Program-made: the position numbers and the translations under genes
From: Pelomonas asaccharophilus_A
Lineage (GTDB): Bacteria > Pseudomonadota > Gammaproteobacteria > Burkholderiales > Burkholderiaceae_C
Direction of reading: 5' to 3'
Assembly: GCF_031458115.1 (NCBI RefSeq)
Contig: NZ_JAVDXV010000007.1
Span: 186,001 to 250,000 of the forward strand
DNA: 64,000 nucleotides
In this document: in pieces, positions 58,733 to 64,000 of the stretch
How the letters are laid out: each line of letters starts with the position of its first letter
Position numbering within the stretch: position 1 is the stretch's first letter
Notes under the pieces: model-generated
The model's input: the letters and a program-made list of their open reading frames with translations, nothing else
Databases searched by the model: none
Told to the model about the DNA's origin: nothing

Positions 58733-61504
58733 TCAGAACTTGTACTGCGCGTTCACATAGAAGCTGCGGCCGCGCGGGTCGCCGTAGGTCGGGTCCCAAG
58801 TGACCTGAAAGTAGCGCGACTGGTTGGTGAACGGCGGCGCCGTGTCGGCCACGTTCAGGATGCCGGCGCGCAGGCGCAGCGCGGGCGTGAAGCGGTAGCT
58901 GGCAGCCAGGTCCCACAGCGAATACGCCTTCACGTCGCGATCGTTCCATTCGGGCGCCGCCAGGCCGGGCGTGTTCTGGTCGCGGTAGCCGGCCATGTAG
59001 TTGTTCGTCACCGTCAGGCCGAACGCACCGATGTCCCAGTCCACCGTCAGCTTGTGGCGCCAGCGTTGCACGGCCTTGTCGTCGCGGAACTTGCCCAGGC
59101 CGTCGACCATGCCGGAGCGCGGGTCGGTGTTGAACTTGTACTCGGTCACCAACGTGCCGCCCAGGCTGGCGCCAAAGCGGCCATAGGCCGTCGGCTCGCC
59201 GCGCCAGGTCAGCGACAGATCCACGCCCGCCGTGTTCAGCTTGCCGCGGTTCTCCTTCTTCACGGTGACGAACTCGACGAAGCCGTCGGAGAAGCGCTTC
59301 ACGATGGCCGGGTCGTTGTAGTAGACCGGGTTGGTGAAGATGGTTTCCTCGCCGATCTCGGAAATGATGTCGGTCTTGCGGATTGCCCAGTAGTCGACGC
59401 TGCCGTTCCAGTTGCGCGACGGCTCGAACACCACGCCGACGTTGAACTGCTTGGACTTCTCGGGCTTGAGGTTGGCGTTGGAGTAGCGATCCACCGCCAT
59501 CTGCGCCACCTCGCCGGACACCGGGTCCTTGACGAAGCTGGCGGTGATGCCGGAGCGCAGCGGGCGGAACAGCTCCGACACCGTTGGCGCGCGGAAGCCC
59601 GTGCCGTAAGACGCGCGCGCCAGCAGCGTGCGGTCGGGGCGGAAGCTCAGGCCCAGCTTGGGGTTGGTGGTGTTGAGCTTGGGCGACGTGGTCTTGGTGG
59701 CCTCGTCGTAGATGCCGTCGTAGCGATCATGGCGGATCGCGAGCTGGCCTTCCCACTGCTTGGTGAACGGCGCGCTCAACTCGGCGAATGCGCCCATCAC
59801 GTCGCGCTCGTGGTTGGTGTCGGCCAGCAGCGGGCCGGAGCTGGAGCGGTCGTTGTTGACGTCGTTGCTCTTCAGTGCCGCGGTGGCGCCGAACTTCAGC
59901 TTTTCGCGGCGCACTTCCGCGCCCACGGCCAGCATCAGGTCGCCGCCGCCCAGCGTGGCCAGTGCGCGAGTCAGCTTGCCGTCGACGCTGGTGCTGCTGC
60001 CTTCGGCGACGCGCGCGGCACCGTCGATGCGGATGGAGTTCATGAACGCACGGCCGGCGCTGGCGTCGCTGGCACGCTGGAACGGGTTGTACTGGCCCGC
60101 CTTGATGCCGGCCTCCAGCTTGCTCAGCGACACCCAGCCATCCAGATTGAGGTCGGACGCCTTGTTGACGCTGTGGTTCAGGGCCGTGTCGTACTCCCAG
60201 TCGCCGAAGCGGCCCGTGGCGCCGGCCACCACACGGGTCGCCTCGCTCTCGACGCGGCTGATGCGCTTGCCCGCGTCTTCCAGGCGGAAGCGGAAGTCCA
60301 CCGCACCGGTGACGCCCGTGACGGCCTGCAGCGATGTCGGCAGCGTGATGCCGGAGGCCGTGCGGAAGCGCGCCGTGGCCGGCGACGCGGAGTAGTCGGT
60401 GTCGGTCTTGGCGAACAGCGCCTCGATGAAGACCTGGTGGTCCTCGGCCGCCTGGAAGGTCGCGCGGCCGATCACGCTGGCCTTGTCGGATGCCGGGTAG
60501 ATCTCCGAGCCGGCGACATAGTCGTAGGAGCAGCCTTCGCGGCCACCCAGGCCCAGCGCCTGCACCGAGTTCGGGTTCAGCCCGCCGGTGCACGACGCCT
60601 TGCCGAAGTTCACGCGGCGCGAGCCCGAGTTCACGCCGCCGGGGTTCCAGGTGCCGTTGGCGTTGGAGCCCTTGATCGCCGTACCGGGGTTGGCCAGCAC
60701 GAAGTTGTTCAGCGCGGTCAGCTGCGCCGCGGTGAGGTCCACGTTGGCCGGGAAGCTGTTGCTGGACGTCTGCGACGGCAGGCGGCCCGGCAGGTTGTAT
60801 TCCTGGATGAACTGGCGCTGGCGGGCGTCCAGCGCGTCCAGCTTCTGCACGTCCACCGCGGCAAACACGTTGAAGCGGTCCTTGGCCAGGTCGCCCCAGC
60901 CACCGGACGCGCTGAACGTCGTCTTGCCGGCGCCGCCCTCCTCGGTGCGGAGCGCATAGACGCTCAGGTCGGCGCCCTGGTAGTCCTTGCGCGTGATGAA
61001 GTTGATGACGCCGCCCATCGCATCGGTGCCGTAGATCGCCGAGGCACCATCCTTCAGCACCTCCACGCGCTGGATCGCGCCCGCGGGGATGTTGTTTAGG
61101 TCCACGCCCGCGTTGTCACCAGGGCTTGCGAAGTTGGCCAGACGGCGGCCGTTCAGCAGCACCAGCGTGCTGGACACGCCCAGGCCACGCAGGTTGGCGC
61201 CGTTGAAGCCGCGCTGTGCGCCGGACTGGTCGCTGATGCTGGCGCCATCGGTCAGGCCGCCGACGTTGGACGTGATCTTCTGCAGCAGCTCGGCCGCGGT
61301 CGTCACGCCGGCCTTGTCGATGTCCTGGCGCTTGATGACGTCCACCGGCAGCGCGGCCTCGCCGTCGATGCGCTTGATGCTGGAGCCGGTGATCTCCACG
61401 CGTTCGAGCTTCTGCTCCTGGGCGTGGGCGACGGAAATGGCTGCGGTGGTCAACAGCGCGGCTTGCGCGAGCGTGCTGAGGGTGTGGGTGCGGGTTCTGG
61501 TCAT
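58733..61504 (-). CDS. TonB-dependent outer-membrane receptor
   Basis: A 923-residue receptor with a signal peptide (MTRTRTHTLSTLAQAALLTT...HAQ), a TonB-box-like VEITGSSIKR, a plug domain (LLQKITSNVGGLTDGASISD, LRGLGVSSTLVLLNGRRLANF, VEVLKDGASAIYGTDAMGGVINFITR) and a beta-barrel ending in QYKF. The plug pattern is that of the group often importing peptides, sugars or other non-siderophore substrates. Flanked by two secreted cyanophycinase-family enzymes, it may import cyanophycin-derived dipeptides. ATG 61504 is chosen because the signal peptide begins there and a GAGG site is upstream. Confidence 0.9.
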   Translation of the reverse strand: MTRTRTHTLSTLAQAALLTTAAISVAHAQEQKLERVEITGSSIKRIDGEAALPVDVIKRQDIDKAGVTTAAELLQKITSNVGGLTDGASISDQSGAQRGFNGANLRGLGVSSTLVLLNGRRLANFASPGDNAGVDLNNIPAGAIQRVEVLKDGASAIYGTDAMGGVINFITRKDYQGADLSVYALRTEEGGAGKTTFSASGGWGDLAKDRFNVFAAVDVQKLDALDARQRQFIQEYNLPGRLPSQTSSNSFPANVDLTAAQLTALNNFVLANPGTAIKGSNANGTWNPGGVNSGSRRVNFGKASCTGGLNPNSVQALGLGGREGCSYDYVAGSEIYPASDKASVIGRATFQAAEDHQVFIEALFAKTDTDYSASPATARFRTASGITLPTSLQAVTGVTGAVDFRFRLEDAGKRISRVESEATRVVAGATGRFGDWEYDTALNHSVNKASDLNLDGWVSLSKLEAGIKAGQYNPFQRASDASAGRAFMNSIRIDGAARVAEGSSTSVDGKLTRALATLGGGDLMLAVGAEVRREKLKFGATAALKSNDVNNDRSSSGPLLADTNHERDVMGAFAELSAPFTKQWEGQLAIRHDRYDGIYDEATKTTSPKLNTTNPKLGLSFRPDRTLLARASYGTGFRAPTVSELFRPLRSGITASFVKDPVSGEVAQMAVDRYSNANLKPEKSKQFNVGVVFEPSRNWNGSVDYWAIRKTDIISEIGEETIFTNPVYYNDPAIVKRFSDGFVEFVTVKKENRGKLNTAGVDLSLTWRGEPTAYGRFGASLGGTLVTEYKFNTDPRSGMVDGLGKFRDDKAVQRWRHKLTVDWDIGAFGLTVTNNYMAGYRDQNTPGLAAPEWNDRDVKAYSLWDLAASYRFTPALRLRAGILNVADTAPPFTNQSRYFQVTWDPTYGDPRGRSFYVNAQYKF

Positions 61505-61759
61505 GAAGGCCTCGGGGTGGATGACGGTCGGACGACTGCCTTGCAATTCACTCTAGGGAGGGGCCTCATGTATTGCCTATGGGGTTTGGTCGCGCAGGTC
61601 GCTTGCACGCAAGTGCGCGTCGCTTCACGGCAATCGCGCATGGCCGCCGCACCACGGCGGCACCGGCGTCTTGCTCAGATGCGACATGGAATTGCGTGCC
61701 CGGCCCCAACGAGGTGCAACCCGCTGCCCCGCCGCGAAGTGCGCTGACAAGATGGCTTC
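61505..61759. promoter_or_regulatory. Divergent promoter region of TonB receptor and second cyanophycinase
   Basis: This 255-bp gap drives two divergent genes. Visible features are a dyad CTTGC-AC-GCAAG (61602-61613) and a hairpin with 7-bp arms (61643-61649/61655-61661). No convincing -35/-10 pair was found in either direction. Confidence 0.4.
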
Positions 61760-62989
61760 ATGCGAAGACTTCTCTCCACCTTCATGGCCGGCGTGCTGCT
61801 GGCAATGTCCACCGCAGCAGCGGCCCAGGGCACGTCCATCGTCATCGGCGGCGCGCTGCGCTTTGACAACGACGCCGTCTGGCAGCGCATCGTCGACGAG
61901 GCCGGCGGCGCGGGCGCGCGCATCGCCGTGTTCGCCACCGCCGCGGCCAACCCCGAGCGCAGCGCGGCCAACATCGTCGCGGCACTGAACCAGCGCGGCG
62001 CACGCGCCGAAGCCATTCCCGTCGCACCGCGGCTGAAGAACATCGATCTGCAGACCAATCTGCGCGACCCCGCACTGATCGCCAAGGTCGCCGCCTCGCG
62101 CGGCGTGTTCTTCTCCGGCGGCGCGCAGGAGCTCATCGTCGACACGCTGCAGCCCGGCGGCGAGCCCACCGCGATGCTGAAGGCCATACGCGCTGTGCAC
62201 GCCGGCGGCGGCGTCGTGGCCGGCACCAGCGCGGGCGCCGCCATCATGAGCCGCATGATGTTCCGCGACGCGCAGGACAACCTGCAGATCCTCAAGGGCC
62301 AGTGGCGCCAGGGCAAGGAATACGACCGCGGCCTGGGCTTCGTGGGCCCCGACCTCTTCATCGACCAGCACTTCCTGAAGCGCGGCCGCATCGGCCGCAT
62401 GCTGCCGGCCATGCGCGCGTTCGGCTACACGCTGGGGCTGGGCATCGAGGAGAACAGCGCCGCCGTCATCAAGGGCAGCGCGGTGGAGGTCATAGGTGCG
62501 CGCGGCGCGCTGCTGGTGGACCTGAGCGCCGCCATGTCCGATGCCCGCCAGCCCGCCTTCAACCTGCGCGGTGCGCAGCTCAGCTACCTGGACCGCGGCG
62601 ACCGCCACGACCTGGCCAACGGCGTGACCACGCCCGCGCCGCACAAGCTGCGCGAAGCCCGCATCGACCCCGCCGCCAGCGACTACAAGCCCTATCTGCA
62701 GGGCGACAGCTACTTCCTCGACATGCTGGGCGACGGCACCATCGTGACCGCCATGGCCCAACTGCTGGACAGCGCCGCCCCCGAGGTGCGCGGCCTGGCG
62801 CACCGCGTGCATCCGCGCGCCGGCGATACCGCACCCGACGTCGGCTTCGAGTTCCGCCTCTACAAGGGCCCCGGCCTGGTCGGCTGGTTCAGCGGCGCGC
62901 TCGGCGGCGAGGACTACACCGTGCTGAAGGCCCGCCTGGACGTCACGCCCGTGCGCGTGGCCACGCCCCTCGTCACGCCGCTGCCCTGA
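61760..62989 (+). CDS. Secreted cyanophycinase-family peptidase (S51), second paralogue
   Basis: A 409-residue protein with a signal peptide (MRRLLSTFMAGVLLAMSTAAAAQ), IVIGGALRFDNDAVWQRIVDEAGG, ARIAVFATAAANPERSAANI, GVFFSGGAQELIVDTLQ, the catalytic serine S157 in VVAGTSAGAAIMSRMMF, and LGFVGPDLFIDQHFLKRGRIGRM, which has the D-x-H-F element of the active site. It is closer to canonical cyanophycinase than the paralogue at 56602. An overlap-free gap of 4 bp separates it from a downstream deacylase gene, so they are likely cotranscribed. Confidence 0.88.
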   Translation: MRRLLSTFMAGVLLAMSTAAAAQGTSIVIGGALRFDNDAVWQRIVDEAGGAGARIAVFATAAANPERSAANIVAALNQRGARAEAIPVAPRLKNIDLQTNLRDPALIAKVAASRGVFFSGGAQELIVDTLQPGGEPTAMLKAIRAVHAGGGVVAGTSAGAAIMSRMMFRDAQDNLQILKGQWRQGKEYDRGLGFVGPDLFIDQHFLKRGRIGRMLPAMRAFGYTLGLGIEENSAAVIKGSAVEVIGARGALLVDLSAAMSDARQPAFNLRGAQLSYLDRGDRHDLANGVTTPAPHKLREARIDPAASDYKPYLQGDSYFLDMLGDGTIVTAMAQLLDSAAPEVRGLAHRVHPRAGDTAPDVGFEFRLYKGPGLVGWFSGALGGEDYTVLKARLDVTPVRVATPLVTPLP

Positions 62990-62993
62990 CCTC

Positions 62994-64000
62994 ATGCGAA
63001 CTCAATTCCACGACCTGCCGGCCGCCAGCGCCGGCACCACGCGACGCCTGCGCAGTCTGCATTTCGGCCGCGGCGAATCCGGCCGCAAGGCCTATCTGCA
63101 GGCGGCGTTGCATGCCGACGAGGTGCCGCCGCTGCTGGTGGCACAAGCCCTGATCGAACGCCTGGCCAAGCTCGACGCCGTGGGCGCCATCCCTGGCGAG
63201 ATCGTGCTCGTGCCCATGGCCAACCCCATCGGCCTCGCGCAAGACCTGCAGGGTTCGGCGCTGGGCCGCTTCGACCTGGGCACCGGCGTCAATTTCAATC
63301 GCCAGTTCCGCCACCTGACCCCCACACTGATCCAGCGCCTGGACGGCCGGCTGGGCCCCGACGCGGCGCACAACGCCCGTGCCATCCGCCACTGCAGCCA
63401 CGAGCTGCTGGCGGCATGGCAACCCACCACCGAGACCGAGGCGCTGAAGCGGCTGCTGCAGATGCTGGCCCACGATGCCGAGCTGGTGCTGGACCTGCAC
63501 TGCGACAACCAGGCCGTCATGCACCTCTACGCCGGCACGGCGCAGACCGACGCCTTCGCGCCGCTGGCCGCCTATCTGGGTGCGCAGGCGCTGCTGACCA
63601 GCGAGGTCTCGGGCGACGAGCCGTTTGACGAATCGGTGGGACGCGTCTGGTGGGAGCTGGCCGCGCACTTCGGCGAACGTTTCCCCATCGACCCGCTGGG
63701 CTGCCTGGCCGCCACCGTGGAGTTGCGCGGCGAGACCGACGTCGGCTACGACCTCGCCGAACACGACGCCGATGCGCTGCTGGCCTTTCTGCAGCACCTG
63801 GGCCATGTCGACGGCAGCGCCCCGGCGGCCGCACCGGCCTGTGCCGCCACGCCGCTGGAGGGCGTCGAGCCCGTGACCGCACCGGTGGCCGGCATCGTCG
63901 TCTTCGCCAAGGCGCCGGGCGACTGGGTGGAGGCCGGCGAGCTGGTCGCCGAGATCATCGACCCGCTCACCGATGAGATCACCGCGCTGCACGCCACCGT
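62994..64000 (+). CDS. Succinylglutamate desuccinylase/aspartoacylase family protein (3' end outside window)
   Basis: 335 codons are visible from ATG 62994 to the window edge without a stop. Zinc-ligand motif H40-A-D-E43 (ALHADEVPPLL) and H169 in VLDLHCDN match the M14-type AstE/aspartoacylase fold. The C-terminal part (VTAPVAGIVVFAKAPGDWVEAGEL) is a biotinyl-like barrel typical of this subfamily. It starts 4 bp after the cyanophycinase stop and may cleave or deacylate dipeptide products; this is inference. Confidence 0.88.
   Translation, partial: MRTQFHDLPAASAGTTRRLRSLHFGRGESGRKAYLQAALHADEVPPLLVAQALIERLAKLDAVGAIPGEIVLVPMANPIGLAQDLQGSALGRFDLGTGVNFNRQFRHLTPTLIQRLDGRLGPDAAHNARAIRHCSHELLAAWQPTTETEALKRLLQMLAHDAELVLDLHCDNQAVMHLYAGTAQTDAFAPLAAYLGAQALLTSEVSGDEPFDESVGRVWWELAAHFGERFPIDPLGCLAATVELRGETDVGYDLAEHDADALLAFLQHLGHVDGSAPAAAPACAATPLEGVEPVTAPVAGIVVFAKAPGDWVEAGELVAEIIDPLTDEITALHAT

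Noticed and set aside
58265..61099. A 944-codon plus-strand open frame opposite the TonB receptor
   Set aside because: The receptor frame has a signal peptide, plug motifs and a terminal Phe; the opposite frame is compositional shadow.

Overview
This 64 kb window is GC-rich, densely packed chromosomal DNA from a Gram-negative betaproteobacterium, most probably order Burkholderiales (a Rubrivivax/Roseateles/Pelomonas-like lineage). The clues are a LysR regulator followed by a TctC/Bug-type binding protein, a Burkholderiales-type trimeric porin, two PEP-CTERM surface proteins, a TAT-exported TRAP binding protein, and the order pyrG-kdsA-eno-ftsB. I see no rRNA, tRNA, CRISPR array or insertion sequence.

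Layout. 1-9.4 kb: a partial TRAP binding protein, pmbA, a serine beta-lactamase-fold hydrolase, darP/yjgA-mogA, a large periplasmic-propeller diguanylate cyclase, cysE and trmJ. 9.4-17 kb: a 167-bp inverted-repeat element, suhB, a TonB-C-domain protein, a secreted hydrolase overlapping a PEP-CTERM SGNH protein, a porin, and a divergent LysR-tctC pair. 17-26 kb: mutS-hydrolase, then a housekeeping run pyrG-kdsA-DUF1330-eno-ftsB that passes by overlaps into a nicotinamide riboside uptake and phosphorylation pair. 26-31 kb: an unrecognised 1174-residue membrane protein with a periplasmic-binding-protein-like ectodomain, hslO, and a gamma-carbonic-anhydrase-like protein. 31-41.5 kb: a decayed binding-protein gene, DUF455, two EamA exporters, an omega-aminotransferase, a phytase-like protein, a PIG-L deacetylase, a zinc amidohydrolase, a binding protein and two glutathione transferases. 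41.5-45 kb: a three-gene cell-surface/c-di-GMP cluster. 45-54.5 kb: DsbA-family oxidoreductase, a second PEP-CTERM protein, rdgC, a CYTH phosphatase, an RhlE-like helicase, a ferritin-like/ferredoxin/double-CDGSH fusion, ogt, an MBL hydrolase and dusA. 54.5-56.3 kb: a remnant island with an intact tyrosine integrase sitting against the 5' end of dusA. 56.6-64 kb: two secreted cyanophycinase-family peptidases around a TonB receptor, a periplasmic binding protein and a deacylase, which look like a locus for using cyanophycin or a similar beta-linked peptide.

The most notable non-coding signal is a dispersed intergenic repeat present twice (20366-20505 and 34887-35030). Its main hairpin keeps its stem through two compensatory base-pair changes. 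Other things worth a second look are the 1174-residue membrane protein, the Fe-S fusion protein, and the triplicated integrase-upstream repeat at 54585-54627. Coordinates and motifs were read by eye; family names come from recognising sequence motifs, without database searches.
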